Translations under genes and position numbers: made by a program | Shown here: piece after piece, positions 12,601 to 27,600 of the stretch | How positions within the stretch are numbered: position 1 is the first letter of the stretch | How the letters are laid out: every line of letters begins with the position of its first letter | Assembly (NCBI GenBank): GCA_013297755.1 | Contig: JAAFIH010000039.1 | Location: 1 to 34,522 of the forward strand | Length of the DNA stretch: 34,522 nt | Origin: Cytophagales bacterium | Lineage (GTDB): Bacteria; Bacteroidota; Bacteroidia; Cytophagales; UBA9547 | Direction of reading: 5' to 3' | Notes under the pieces: model-generated | Told to the model about the DNA's origin: nothing | What the model saw: only the letters and a program-made list of their open reading frames with translations | Databases searched by the model: none

Positions 12601-15600
12601 GAATTGCTTATTACGTTTCTTGCTTGTGGTGTACTACCACCAATCAGGTTTTGTGTGGCTGTACCAATTTCAATATGGTTGCTAGAAGTAGATGCAGCAG
12701 TACCATCTGCTTTTACACCAAACCAACAACCAGAAATGGTGTTTGAAGTACCACCTAAAAATGCTACTGAACGAGAACTACTTGAGCCATTAATAGGTAA
12801 ACCATAAACAGACAAGCCTCTAATCTCTGAGTTAGAAATATTATTGAACAATAAACCTTCTGTACGGAGATTAGAGCCAGAAGCCATATTAAGTTCAATT
12901 CTCAAATTCGCATCATTACCAACTGCTAAAGTGTTAGGAGAAGAACCATAAGCTGAATAACCATCAATAAAAACAGGGTTATTGATTACATCTAAACTTG
13001 AATTTGGCAGATTAATAATACTTACTCCACCAATTCCAGCTACTGTTTGCTGTATACTAAAGTCTATATAATCGGTATCAGGATCTGTATTGGCTTCTGC
13101 TATTGCTTCACGTAAAGAACCTAAATTACCTCCTGAGAATGTGTCTGTATTGTTTGTAACACGTAGTGCCCAAAGGGGGTTATTGTTAAGCGAACCATTT
13201 GAAGTTGCACCTACAGTACCAGAGTTGGCGGCTGTAGTGTTGGTGCTTTCATCTAAATTCCAATAGCCGACAGCACCATCTGGTGTGGTAGAGCTCATGT
13301 CTGATTGGATTTGAGCTTGAGTACGGACCGTATTGAATATTTTTACTTCGTCTATTTGACCAATAAAATTTTCAGTTCCAATATTGTTAGAACCAATTAA
13401 AAAAGTAGCGGAGGAAATAATATTAGGTGCAGGGTTACCAGATGTAGTTACAGAATTGCCATTAACATACAATGACCAAACACCTGAACTTCTCACAGCT
13501 GCAATGTGAGTCCACTGGTTAATGTTCAATGTTGAAGTGCTCGCAACACCTCCTGCTCCCCCACAAATAACATTAATCTGCTGTGAAGTATTAACAAAAA
13601 GTCCATAGCCTTCTGTAGATGTATTTCCATTGACCAAAATTAAAGCGTTATTAGTATTGATTTTACTTAATTTCACCCAAGCTTCCATGGTAATGTTATC
13701 AACTTGTGTAGTAGGGCTTGTAGCTGTAATGTTCTTATTAATTGATCCATCAAAATAAATACCTCTGTTGCCAACTGGCATTGTTGGGAGTGGTGGAGAT
13801 GTTACAGTCGCTGCATTTGAAAACGCAGATGTACCATTGGTATTATCGGTTGCAGTGGCTGTAATTCTATCTCCTAAAGTAAAAGTACCTGCATACGACC
13901 AGTTTGTACTTGATACTGTTGCATTTCCTAAATACGTGCGACCTTGGTTAGTACCTATTATTGGGGTATTATCATTAAATACTTGTACTACATCCCCAGC
14001 TGAGCAAGTACCAGAAATGAGGATTGGGAATGCAGATGTGATGACTGGGGCAGCTTTGGAGTTGTTGCCGTTATTCAATAAATCAATTCCACCTAAATTA
14101 TTTGAATAAATATTATTGTTTAAAATAACAATGCCAATTACGCCTACATTTCCAGTATTGTTAATTTGAACACCATAATTAGTATTACCTGCAATAGTAT
14201 TTGCTTCGCCAAATCCTGTGCCTCCTATGGTAATATTCTTAGATACACCTCCATCAAATGCATCAATTTTTATACCATCTGTTGCATTAGGTATATTTGA
14301 AGTCAAATTAGCATTTAAACCTATAATATTGCCTTGTACTAAAGTATTTGTGGTGCCATTTTGTAATTTTATGCCGCCATTACTTCCATTTCCGCTGATT
14401 AAGTTTTTGATAATTTTATTTCCTGTATTGGGAGCTGTAAGAGCAATACCAACCAAATTATTAGCAAAAGCTGATGTTCCCTGCACATTTGTGCCTAAAT
14501 AATTATTTTTAATTAAATTATTGTTTCCTTGTAGATTTATACCTTGAAACTGAGATGCAGAAAAAACATTTCTATCGCTTGAGTTATCTCCACCTATACA
14601 GTTGTTATTTGCATTTGGAGAAAGGTACAAACCATTCATGTTAGTTTTAGCTACACCAGATGCATCTATACCAAACCAACAACCTTGTATAGTGTTACTT
14701 GTTGCATTAAATATCCCTAGAGCATGTCCATCGCCTGCATCGTTAGGAATGTTGTAAAATGAAAGACCTCTAATTAAACTCCCAAAATGATTTTTTATTT
14801 GTAAGCCAGATGGACGTGCAGTACCAGCTAAATCTATATTTATTCTTAATTGAGCATTTGAGCCAATATTTAATGAATTTATTGTAGAATTAAATGAAGA
14901 ATAACCATCTAAAAATACAGGTTGTGTTATAGTAAGTACTGGAAAACCTACATTTATTGTAGATACTCCTGCTAATCCAGCTACCGTTTGCTGTATACTA
15001 AAATCTATATAATCGGTATCAGAATCTGTATTGGCTTCTGCTATTGCTTGTCTTAAAGAGCCTAAACCTGGTGCTGGGGTATCGGTATTGTTGGTAACAC
15101 GTAGTGCACGTAAGGGGATGTGTACAAAATTTGCATTATTTCCATTTCCAGACATATCATTGGCAGTTGATCCCGAAGTTTCTTCAAAGTTCCAATATCC
15201 AACGGCTCCGTCTGCAAGTGTAGAGCCCATATCAGCTTGTATTTGGGCTTGTGTACGAGCAGTGTTGAATATTTTTACTTCATCAATTTGACCTGCAAAA
15301 GGATTGGATTCTCCAAAGCCATTACCTACTACCAAACTTCCTGAAGGTGGACCAAATACAGCATTTTGTGGCCAACCCCCTGTATAAGGTGCTACTATTC
15401 CGTTGATATACAGTTCCCACAATCCAAGATTTTTAACTATTGCGATATGCGACCATTGGTTAAGTAAAACTGGTGCTGCAAAATTTACCCCACCTAGACC
15501 AGCTATAAATATTGAAACATTACCAGTAGGGTCTATAAAAATACCATATCCATTAGCAGAACTATTGCCATTATAAGCAACAAAAGCTAGTCCAGTTGGC

Positions 15601-18600
15601 AATTTTGATAATTTAACCCAAGCTTCTAAAGTAATATTATCTACTGCATTTGTTGGTAAGGTGCTTGTTATCACATTACTACCAGCTACTTGGTTTCCTT
15701 CTAAATACATTCCTCTGTTGCCTACAGGCATGGTAGGTATTATTAAACTATTCCCTACAAACCAAGTACCTTGAGTTAAGGTATTGCCAGCTGCGTTTAC
15801 ACCAAATATATTGTTTGCTATATCTACAAAGCTATTAGTAGGTACAGCACCAAGTTGTGGAGTGCCTACAGTATTGGTATGATTTACTTGTGTTGGATTT
15901 CCAATTTTTTCTATAGGTGCATAGCTAAATAATATCCTAAAATCAGATACAACACCAGTGCTTCCTTGATCTATACTAAAGTAGCGAGAAACATAATTAG
16001 TAAGTCCTGTTGTGGTAAGTCCTGTTTTGATTCCAATTAAATCATAGGTTGATGCAGTCATACCTACAATGGTTACAGGTGCAAAAGCACTAATATCGCC
16101 AATTGGTAAAACCACACTTGAAAAATCCGTAGCATTTGAGCCATTTCTTCGTATTTCTCCAGTGCCAAGCTGAATGTAATTGGTTGGGCTAAAAGCCACC
16201 GTTCCAGTTATTGTTCCTGGGGCAAGTTGTACCAGTGTTTGATTTCCTACGTTGAGAACGGCACCATTTAATTGAATATTTTTTGCAGAAGTAGCACCCG
16301 TTAATGATTTTATTGTACTTCCTGTTACTTGAAGAGTATTGTAATCGCCAGCAAATACACTTTGAGGTGCTAAACCGTTGTAAATAACTGTTCCGTTGCC
16401 TGCATTGAAAGTATTTAAACTATTGGTTGCCCCACCAAGATATAAGCTATGTGCTAAACCACCACCAGACATGTCTATTCCTGATGTAACAGTTCCAAGA
16501 TTTAAATTTCCAGAAATGCTTAATGTTGAAATTGCACTACCAGAAAAAGAAATTATACCTGCTGGTGTTCCATTTAAACCTACATTGTTGATTACATTAA
16601 CATTAGCTTCAATTATTTTATTACCAGCTCCTATAATATCTAAATTGTAATAAGTTGTAGGTTTTACATTTTGATTACTAAAACTACTGTAAATTACTCT
16701 AGATCCAATAGCTGTAGCATCTAACAATCCAGTTTGCATAGGAGTTTGAGTAAAATTAAACCCAACTTGAGCAAAACTAGCAACTTTATAAACAGCATTA
16801 GCACCTAATCCATTCAAGGGTTGAAATAAAATATTGGCAGTAGAAATTTGCTGTTCGACAGTTGCATTATTGGCAATAGTAACCCCACCATTAAAAGAAA
16901 TTAATCCAAATCCTGATAAAGTTTGATTATTTGAAAACAAAACTGGAGCTCCAAAATTTGAAGTTACACTTGATTCTATTCCTCCTTGAAATTCAAAATT
17001 TCCAAAACCAGTTAAAGGAATTGTAGATGCGATGTTAGCTTTGCCTACACCAATATAATTTGCAGCATTATCAAGTTTCAGTTCTGCTCCAGTAGTAAGA
17101 TTTGTAGTACCAGAAACTGTAATATTTCCACCTGCAAAAGTTACTTGTCCAGAAACAGTTATGTTTAGCAAGTCGTTTGCCAAAGGCGTATTTTGAAGTA
17201 CTGCCGTTCCACCACTAATACTTACCACATCGCCATTATTCAAATACCCAGGATATTGCCCTGCACTTAAACTATACCAAGTATTGCCATCGGCAGAGCC
17301 TTGCCAAGTACCTGGAGTTGTCCAGTTACCTGTGGCTATGGAACGGAAAAAAGTAGGTTCTGGATATGAATAGGCTTGCCACAAACCATTCATAACTGTA
17401 TTTCCAGGAGCATTTACACCAAATGTGTTGGTAGTACTATAATCCAAAAATCCACCAACTGGAAGTTGTACATTATTTACAAAAATATCGGAAGGAGCAT
17501 TTACAACCTCAGATGGATCAAATTTAAATACGGGTTTAAAATCTGAAATTCCAGTAATGCTTTGGGTAAAAACTTGAAATCCTCTGCTGATATAATCTGT
17601 AAAACCAAGTGTTGTCAATACTGGTCGAATCATCATGCCAGATGTTCCTGGTGCATACGAGCTTGCAAAAATGCTTGAAATGGTAACAGGAGAATAAATG
17701 CCGTTTGAACCTATGGGAAAAACAAAATTATTCAAATCCGCATCTGCACTTGCTTTTCGAACAAGTGTAGCCCCAACACCAGCAATTGAACAATCGATCA
17801 TATTGGTTGAACCAAAAGGCACAGCATGATATATAAATCCTGTAGTTTCTAATGTAATTAATTTAGGAGGATTAGGTTTAATTACAGCCCCATCCATGTA
17901 TAACCCGAAATCAACTTTTATGTCATTGGTTACTATTTTATCTCCCCCACCCGAAAAACGCAATTTGGTATAATTCATTAATGGTGCCACATTTTGTGTA
18001 ACTGAACCAGAATAGTGTATTTCTGCATTATTAGAGTTTGTAAATCCACCTTGATTAATCACATTATTTGCACCCGCCAACTCTAGTAAATAGCTACCTC
18101 CAATACCACTCATGTTCAATACACCTAGGCAAGAAAAATTACCGCCTACGAATACTGAATGTGGCTGAGCCGTAGCAAATAAAAACTGGTTAGCCACTAT
18201 CAAATCATTGTTAAATGTAGCTGCAACAGGTTGTGTTGTTGCACCATTAAACTGCAATACACCATTTACTGTACTTGCACCATTTACAAACAAGTTTGAA
18301 ACAGAGGTAGTAAAATCTAAATGTCCATTTTTTACCCAAAGGCTACCCGCCACGGTGGTATTTTCTGAAAGCGATTTGATAGTACCACCACCATCTATTT
18401 GCAAATTACCATAAGTAGGTACTCCCGAAACGATGTTGTTACTATTACTTTGATAAATTACAGTACTTGTTGGATGTAGAGAAATATTAGGTTTTGTAAA
18501 ATTTGTGGGAAACAAAGATGGAGTTGCTACAGTGTTATTTCCTAAAATCAACACAGAGCTATTGTCCATAAGCATTTTTTCGGTTGCTGTTCCTGTAATT

Positions 18601-21600
18601 TGAAACTCACGGCTATCGAGGGTTGCTCCTAAAATGCTAAGACCTTGTACTTGAGAATTAGCAACTAATTGTTTTGTACCAGAACCAGTTACAATTAAAT
18701 TTGGATAATTTAGTGAGAATGGAGTTCCTGCTCCCAACATAATTTGGTTACCTAATCGAGAATAGATTACAATATCACTTGGGGTTGCACCAATTGTAAC
18801 CATGCCTCCATTTATATTATTTGCTCCTCTTAATTCAAGAGTATTTGGAGAACTTGATGAATTAATATTTATGGCAGTTGCTCCTCCTAAGTTTAAATCC
18901 CCAATAAGTAGAATTTTTTGCCCCCCACTGCCGCTAGTTTTTATCATAGCTCCTGTTGTCTCAGCCATAGTAGTTCCCATGACTGTAAGTATATCACCTG
19001 AAGCAGTACCCAAATCAAATGTAGTTCCAATAACACTCAAATTTCCATTGATTAAAGAATTTGTAAGTTGATTTTTAACTGCACCTGTCATAAACACATT
19101 TGGATAGGTGTTTACTCCAAGTTTTGAAGGCAAGTTTTGTGAGATATTAGCATTTGTAAAGGCCACCACACTCGGCAAATCAGCATCAATAGTTCCAGTA
19201 AAGTTTTGGTTATTGAGTTTATTATCCCACACATGTTGCACACCGCCTTTCATGCGAATAGTACCGTTGCCAAAAAGCGAATTTGCATTAGCATCTGTGC
19301 CAAATGCAAAAGTACGAGCTGTGGTAGCATCACCAAAGTCTAATACGCCATTGATGGTTGTGTTTCCGTTGGCTTGAAGTGGGCTAGTAATAGTTGAATT
19401 TGAACCACTAAGGGTTGAATTTGTTTGAACGACAAGATTTTTATCAACACTAGCAATATATTGTAAAGTCTTTACCCCTGCACCTATTTCTAAATTTGTG
19501 TAATTTCCTTTTATTATTGGCTGCGTAGTAGGTGCTACATAATGGACTGTACCATTTGCTGAAGGTCCACCACGTATTTCTGCAGTTGAAGAAATGTTGC
19601 TAATAAATCCTGGTACAGTGAAATGATGAGCCAATGGCTGATTCATATTGACAGTATTAGTGAAATTATTAATATCACTTGTTACGTTGAGATTTACTGG
19701 AGATATTGAGCTAAATTCCAAATCTGCTCCAATTCCCATTGTTTTGGTAGTTAAATCAGATAACAATAATTTATTATTGCTTTGAAGGTTTATGTTGTTA
19801 TAGTTTCCACCTTTAATAGTTTGTGCAGTGCTGCTCCAATAGCCTAAATATGAACCAGATAATGATGAAACTAAATTACCAATTAACATCGGCTCTTGTG
19901 AAAATAAGAAAACAGCTCCTTTTTCATTTTCAAGTGTTGAATTAACATCAGTTCCAGTTATTGAACTATAAAAATACAAAATACCAGTTGATTTATTTGT
20001 TAATGTAACACCAACAATGCTTGTAGGATACAAACTTGTGTTTCCAGTTCCAGAAATAGTTTGATTATTGGTAGTAAAATAATTATTGCCTTGCATTGAC
20101 ATTACACCACCAGAATTATTTATTATTCCGTTTTTAAAATATGTATTACCATTGAAAGCAGCACTACTTGTATTTGTAAACAATACATTTCCACCAAAAA
20201 TGGCAGTATTGGGTGTATTAGTAAAAAATGTCCCACTCACACTCACATTACCCAACTCCAACGGATTGACATCAAGCGTAACCGTATGCCCACCTGTAAT
20301 ACTCACAATATCGCCAGTAAGAAACTCCCCTGGATAATTTGGGGCTGGTGTCCAGTTTACAAAATCACTAGAAACTTGCCAATTAGAAGATGGAGAATTT
20401 GACCAATTAAATGACAAAGTAGCATTTGAGCGATAATAAGGACCAACTGGCGTAAATGCTTGTGGAGGACCAGCTGTAACAATCAATTCCTTGCCTGAAG
20501 TAGCAGCCAAGTTATATGTTATTATTTTTGTGCCTGCATTTACAGAACCTGCTCCATTTATGTTCCAAGCAATAGGTGTGCTTGGTGAGCCAGCAGCAAG
20601 ATAGTTGGCTTCTATGCCTTGCACATCGCTAGGTAGATAATCGCAAAACATAGTTCCAGAACTAAAACCAGATGCTGTACCTCCTACCGAAAGCACCCAA
20701 TGCCTTTTGAGTGCGTTTGATGGAGAAATTAGTCCTGATGCAACTGTTGATACAGACTTTATGTATACAGGGTTTGGATTAGGATTAGCATTAAACGAAT
20801 TGGTAACTACTTTGCTTATAAAATTTCCATTACCAACTGGATATGTCATATTTCCATTGTAATGTCCAAGCATACCCAAACCATCTGTTTGTATAAAATT
20901 TGTATTTGAAAAAGTTGGAATAGGATTTGGGTTAAGATTACTAGGACTTGCAATAAAAAAATTATAGTCACCTAAAATAACCCTAGCACCATTCAAGTTT
21001 AAAGTACAACTATTTGTACCATCTCCAATAGTAATATTGCCAGTAAGCAATTTATCTCCTCCTCCACTTACACGTAAGTTTGGATATTGCCCAGCTTTGA
21101 TTAATTGTTGATTTGTACCAAAATAATGAATTTCGTCATTAAAAGTCGTACTTAAATTACCAGTAGTTTGAAAATCGCCTCCAATAAAAAGTTTTTCAGC
21201 AGTACCAGAAGACATATTTACTATTCCCGAACCGATGAAGCTACCAGTAACAGTAAGACTAGTGTTTGTAGCGAAGTTTAGACTTGTAGCATTATTTGTT
21301 ACATCATTCAATACAAGTGTGTTTGCAAGTATAGTTTTGGTGCTTGCTCCAGAGGTAGCAAGATTATAATATGTTAAATCTTCGATATTTTGACTAGCCG
21401 CACCTCCATATTCAAACGTATTGCCTGTGGCGGTAGCAACAAAATTGGCGGCAGTTGGATAATTAACTGTAGAACTAAATGTAAAATACGAATCAGGGGC
21501 TTGTATCCATTTGTATGTAGGAAAACTAAAAGCAAGTCCATTGCCTGTACCAGCTACAGTCAGTTGTGTAGCAAAATTGGTCATCACAGTTACAGTTTGC

Positions 21601-24600
21601 AAAATTCCATTTCCAAAAAAGTAAGTACCAATGCCCTCTAGTTTTGTGGCTTTATTATCTAATCTTGTAAGGGAATTTGCAAAATTGATAGTTCCATCGT
21701 TGTAAATATTACCATTTATGAAATTAGCAGCAGAACCAAAACTTGTAAATAATTGCCCACCAGCCAATACTTTTAAATTATCAAAAGTGTAACAAATAGC
21801 TGTAGCATTTACTTGCCCAGTAGCATCAATTACCGTTTCGTTGGCATAAAGAGGTCCCCCTTGAGAAAAGTTTGAAAATTCATTTAAAATACCTGAAACA
21901 GTTACATTACCAACAGTTTGTGGAGCTATGTTTACACCAATTACGGTATGCCCATTTCTTATAATTACTCTATCGCCAGATGCAGATGCGCCTGGATAAC
22001 TGGCAGTGCCTAGCCAAGTAGCACCATTATCATCTGAGGCTTCCCAAATAGCAGAGTTCCAAGCTCCAGAGGCTGTGGTGGCGTAGAGACGGCTGGCGGA
22101 GCTGCGCATTGTTAATGTCTGAAAAGTATTTAATAAAATAGCATTGCTGTTGGTAAACACATTGGTTTGTGGATTGGTCATTAATCCATTTGGATTTACA
22201 TCTACAAACAAAGTTAAATTTGAAGGATTTCCTACTACTGATGCAGGTGGGACTTCTATTTTAAACATAAAATTATTTATTATTTGAGAAGCACTAATTT
22301 GAAGTTGATGTTTGATATAATCAGTGTAAGATGAACTATAATTTGAAGGTGCATAACTAATGATTGTATTTCCAGAAAAAGCCCCTAGACTTGAAATTGT
22401 CAAAGGTACATAAGCCGAAGGCGTAGCCATTGGGTACACAAAGTTTATAAAATCAGATGAAAAAGAGCCTGTTTTATTAATTCCATTTACACTCGAATTC
22501 GCCACCACCGCATTGCCAAAACCAAAAGGCACAGAGCCTCCAATATTAACAGAGCCAGTAGCTAGATTTAAAGTAGTAGATGCTCCATTCAATACCAAAT
22601 TGGCTCCGCTAAGCGAAAGGGCTTTGTTAATTTGTAATAAACTATTTGCGATTTTGTTGCCACCGCCAGAAACTTCGAGGGTTGCATAGTTCGTTGGTTT
22701 TACAATCTGATTACCTGAGCCAGAGTAAACAAATTTATTATCAGCACTAATTCCAGTATAAATAGTTAAAACACCTGTATTTGAATAATTTCCTTTGAGG
22801 TCTATAATTGAACTAGAGGCTCCGCTTAAAACCTCTAAATCTCTAGTCCCTTGAATATTTCCATTAACTTTTAAGATTGTATTGGGTAATTGTAATGATA
22901 AAGGAAAAATAGTTTCTATGCTCAAATTACCATCTATAATTGTGGTGCCAGTATCAAAATTTGTGCTAAAATTATTATTTCCTACTATGGAAAGGTTATA
23001 AAATTCTATAGCAGGGATAAATTGTTGGTTTATAGAATTATCAAAAACAACAAGGTTATTGGTGGCGGTGAAATCAAGGTTTAATGCACCTATACTACTT
23101 CCACCAAAATGCAAAGAAGCATTTGTGGCATTTGTAAAAAATGTATTACCCGTAAAATCATCAGTTGCCAATGAATTGGTTGTGAGTTTAGTTTTGTTGG
23201 TTACTGTACAATAATTAGCTGTTAATTCAGGCGTAGAAATTTCACTTGTGCCATCAAAAACTGCATCAACACCTACATTAATGCTTCCATTTATAATATT
23301 TATAGGTTGATTAGCGGTAATTGTTTGAGAGTTTGATTCAAACCTTGCCTGAAAAACATCTAAGTTACAGATGCCATTATTTAAAAGTCCGTTTTCAAAA
23401 TGAATAGTTGCTTGATTATTTCCAGCAGAAGCAGTCATAGAAGCTCCTACATTTATAATAACTAAGTCAATTAAAGATATATCAGCAGGAAAATAATTTG
23501 GACCACCTCCAAAAATATTTAAAGTACCATCTAATATTGTATTTCCTTTGATTGTTAATTTAATTCCTTCTGGGATAGTAGTATTAGCATTAAATGTAGC
23601 ACCAGTGCCTACATACAAATTTCTACTAATACCCACAACGGCAGCATTTCCAACTAAATCTGGAGCAAATTCTACGGTTTTTATACCACCTCTAATATCT
23701 ACATTTTCGTACCCAGCTGAAGCAAATATTTCTTGGCTTGCAGAGCTAAAATACGTTATTTTGCTACCTGCCAAGTTGGTTTGCAAACCCAAACCTGCCA
23801 CTGTGGTTTGGGTGTTTTTGGCTCCACCCAAAAATAATTGATGTGCTTTGTTTTGCATCAACAATGTGCCTGCACAGGTAAAATTACCGTTTACCGTCAG
23901 GTTTTGGGCTACTGCTGCCGAAAATCGAAGATTAGCTCCAGCATTTATGCCTAAAGTAGAAAGCGTAAAAGGTGGTGTGTTGTCTAATATTATTACATCT
24001 CTTATTTCTACTTCATCGCCTGCTATGCACATGCCTGGGGCTGTGGTGGCAGGTATCCATGTAATACCATCTGAGCTTTGCTCCCATCTACCCACAAAAT
24101 TCCATGAACCACTAGAAACGGAGCGGTATTTTTTGGCAGTTGGGGTATTGCCTGCGGCAAAAAAAGTGCCTTGTTTTGGTGTCGTTGCCGAGCCATTATA
24201 ACTAAAAGTACGATTGGCAATATCTACGAATCCTAAGGGCTGCAACACACCATTGGCCAACACATTGGATGGCGAGCCTATAAAATTAGAGGCTTGCATG
24301 GTTGCCGAAAACCCAAAAGAGGTAGAACCTGCTGCTTGCCAAGCAAAATCAATGCCATATTTGGCATAATTTGCTCCTAATATGGTAGATATTGGTTTTA
24401 TTCTAAGGGCATCAGTAGCCGAAACACCTGCAGCATCGTTTATTTTTGTAGTAATATAATCGCCAGTACCTTCTATCATAAATGGCACATTGTAGCGAGT
24501 GTATTTATTGGCTGCATTTTGTTGTAATATTACACTACCACCAGTGGCTAGTCCGTTAGATTCAAAGCAATTGGTGGCATCAAATCCTACAAAAGTAGCA

Positions 24601-27600
24601 TTATCCAAAAATGTAACATTGGATGAATTAAGTTGTAATTTACCATTGCTATTAAAACCTAAAGCTCCTACAATAGTAATATTTTGATTTAAAATAACGG
24701 GTACACCATCGTTTTTGGATAATAATAAATTTTGAAAAGTAGTTGGATTAGTGCCACCTATAATTTGAGTGCCAAGACTTGAAAACGATGTAAGTTGCGA
24801 TGAAGCAGAGGTAAAACTGCCATTATTTATAAAATTTCCTAACAAATTGATGCTATTGGCAGCAGCTGCCAAAGTAGTTGTAGCCCCCAAAATAGACACG
24901 TTTCCATTGGCCAAAAATCCACCATCAACCACATTTTTTAATCCATTGCCGTTTACAATAAGATTTGCATATTGATACCCTCTTACATTTTGAGTACCAT
25001 TGTTTTGATAGGCAATAATGCTACTTGGGTCTAAAAGCAGATTCGATAAAAATGCAGTTCCTTGAATTTCGCCAGTATTATTTACTAAATCACCAATATT
25101 AAGCCTTGTATTGGCATCCATTCGCAAGCCATTACTTCCAGAAAAAGACATATTATATTGATTAGAATTAAGCGTAGCCCCACCTGATATAGTAAGTCCA
25201 TTTACTGCTACATTATTTGCAAAGTTTTTTGTACTTGCATTATCAATAATCAAGTTGTTATAATTTAACCCAAAAACTTGTTGGTTGGCTGTACCATTAT
25301 AAATAACTGTTCCGTTCCCTTTTAAAAACGAACCACCAACAGAAACAATTGAACTATTCAATCCAGAAAGAATTAACTTATGTGGTTGATTTCCCCCTGA
25401 CATATCAAAATTTTGAACCAAGTTCAGGTTCGTATTCCCTGATACCGAGACCGTTATTCCAGTTATTGTATTGAACCGAATAGTTGAAACTGCTCCATTT
25501 TCACTAATAAGATTTACCGCATTTGTATTACCCATAAATCTACCATTGCCACTTTGCCCAAAGTTGAGGTTGTAGTAGTTGGTAGGTTTTACTGGAATGT
25601 CAGATGCAGTAGCGTAACTTACGGTTGCATCAATGGCATCCGCCTTCAAAATACCAGTACTCATTGGCATAAGATTTTCATTTACAAACATTACTTTAGC
25701 ATTTGGCAAAAGCTCTAAAGTAGATGTGGCACTTCCGCCAGTAAGTGTATTTGCAAATTGTAAAGGATTGCTACTACCTAGCGGTGCGACAGAAACTCTA
25801 ATGCCCACATTTATAAAATGTGGTCCCCTAAAACCTATGAGTTCTGTTCCTGAAATGGTTTGATTATTTACTCCCCATCGCACACTTGGCAGAACATCTA
25901 AGTTAAATTTATTATTTACAAACCCATTTCTAAAAACCAATATACTATTTATGTTTCCTTCTATCAATCCTGCATTTCGCAATGGTCCATTAAAAACTAT
26001 TTTTGATGCTGCATTTATGCCATTAAGTGTGCCTGTAGATAATATATATGTAGCACCTGATATACGTAAACTATCTGTGCCATTATGCACTAAATTACCA
26101 GAAATGGTGAGTGAATTGAGTAGTTTATTAGCAAATGCACCTGTGATTTGTACGTTTGTACCTCCTGTAATACTTACTAAATCTTGTGGCACCAATGCAC
26201 CAGGAGCATTTGTGGCTGTATTCCAAGAGGCACCACCATTGTTTGACACTTGCCAAATACTAGGAGTAGTCCAATCGCCACTTGTAATGGAGCGATACAT
26301 GGCAGCACTTACATTGATAACTGTAAGTACTGCTGCAGTACTTGTTACAGATACACCACAAGTACCACCAACCAAAACCCTGTATTGAGATTGATTTAGA
26401 TTCATTCCTACATTAGAAATAAGCAATGTAGGAGATAAAGCCCCACTAAAAGTAAGATTATTTGCTATTGTATTCCAAGTTGTGCCACCATTTACTGAAA
26501 TTTGCCATTGATATGTTAAATTTAGCCCATTAGCCGCAACTGTAAACGATGGAAACCCACCTATTCCTTCTGAATCGCCAATGGGTTGCGATGTGATGGT
26601 GGTGTTGGGTTGCACATTGAAGCCTACGCCTGGGCTAGTACAACCATTGACTATGTTTCTGGTTATAATAAATATAGGTGTTGTATTGCCAGTACCAGCA
26701 GTGTAAATATTGCCTGTAATATTACCAAAAACACCCTGTGGAGATGCATAAGCCCAAGTGCCGCCATTGGTACCTGTAAGGGTTTTTGCGTTTGGAGATG
26801 GACATATATCTACGTTTGGTGGGGTAGTATTTGTGGGCATGTAATTGATAACCACATTTACGCCTGTACTGGTGCAACCATTAGGAATAATGTTAAAAAA
26901 TGTTCCCAATATACTACCTGGTCCAGTTATGTTATTTACTGTAAAATTATTACCAATAACAACCCCAGCACTTGGGGGTGTTACTATCCATTGTGAGCCA
27001 TTATTTCCTACCAAAAGTCTTTGTGATAAACCATCAGCACAAAAAGGTGCATTGGATGTAGTATTGGTGGGTGTACCATTTATTTTTAAAAAATAACCAC
27101 TTACACTACTAATATAAAAGGGATTGGTAGCACGAATACGTACATAATAATTGGGATTAGGTGCCAAATTTGATGGAATTGTAACGACCAAACCAGCAGC
27201 TGAAATAGATACACCTGTTACTGAGCGAAGGGCTGTGATTAAAGTTGTAAAACCTGTAGTAGATGATACTTCTACAACAAAAGTATTGACAGTATTAAAT
27301 GTATTGCCAAAACTTTGGGCAGGAATAGTAACGACTTGCCCTTGACAAAAAATTGGATTTGCGATATTGCCAAGCGTGATACTCGATTGCAAAGCACCAG
27401 GATAGGCAGCCGTAAAGTTGGCTGAACCATAAGCCATTCCATTAACCAAATAGGTTGCAGTATTGGTTATTGCATTTACACCAGTTGGGTTGTTTGCCCA
27501 ACCTGTGGTATTAAATGCACTTCCATAGCTAGTTTCTATACCTTGCACATCAGCATCAATATATGTGCCAGTTACACTATTTGTAATACTAGAAAAGTTT

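Larger units (their letters stand above)
9882..15731 (-). repeat. Three tandem ~650-residue LamG + beta-helix + Ig supermodules
   Basis: Three units start with MPVGNRG at 15731, 13781 and 11846, giving unit lengths of 1950, 1935 and about 1965 bp. Each contains, in order: a LamG-like domain (for example LEAWVKLSK...GQIDEVKIFN), the phrase LRVTNNTD or LRVTDNTD, a CSLREA-type motif (GSLRQAIAEANTD...YIDFS), a right-handed beta-helix with Asn-rich turns, and a linker ITSA.P.LISGTC..GD.VQV.ND followed by an Ig-like sandwich. A fourth LamG-like domain follows at 9881. Nucleotide identity between units is very high in the linkers, which points to recent tandem duplication or gene conversion. Confidence 0.88.

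Noticed and set aside
9882-15110. Beta-helices as polysaccharide lyase or other enzyme domains
   Set aside because: The helices show generic Asn-rich turns (NTI.GC.FG, NNYIGT) with no lyase signature seen, and they occur as repeated spacers in a giant protein. A structural role fits better, though activity cannot be ruled out.
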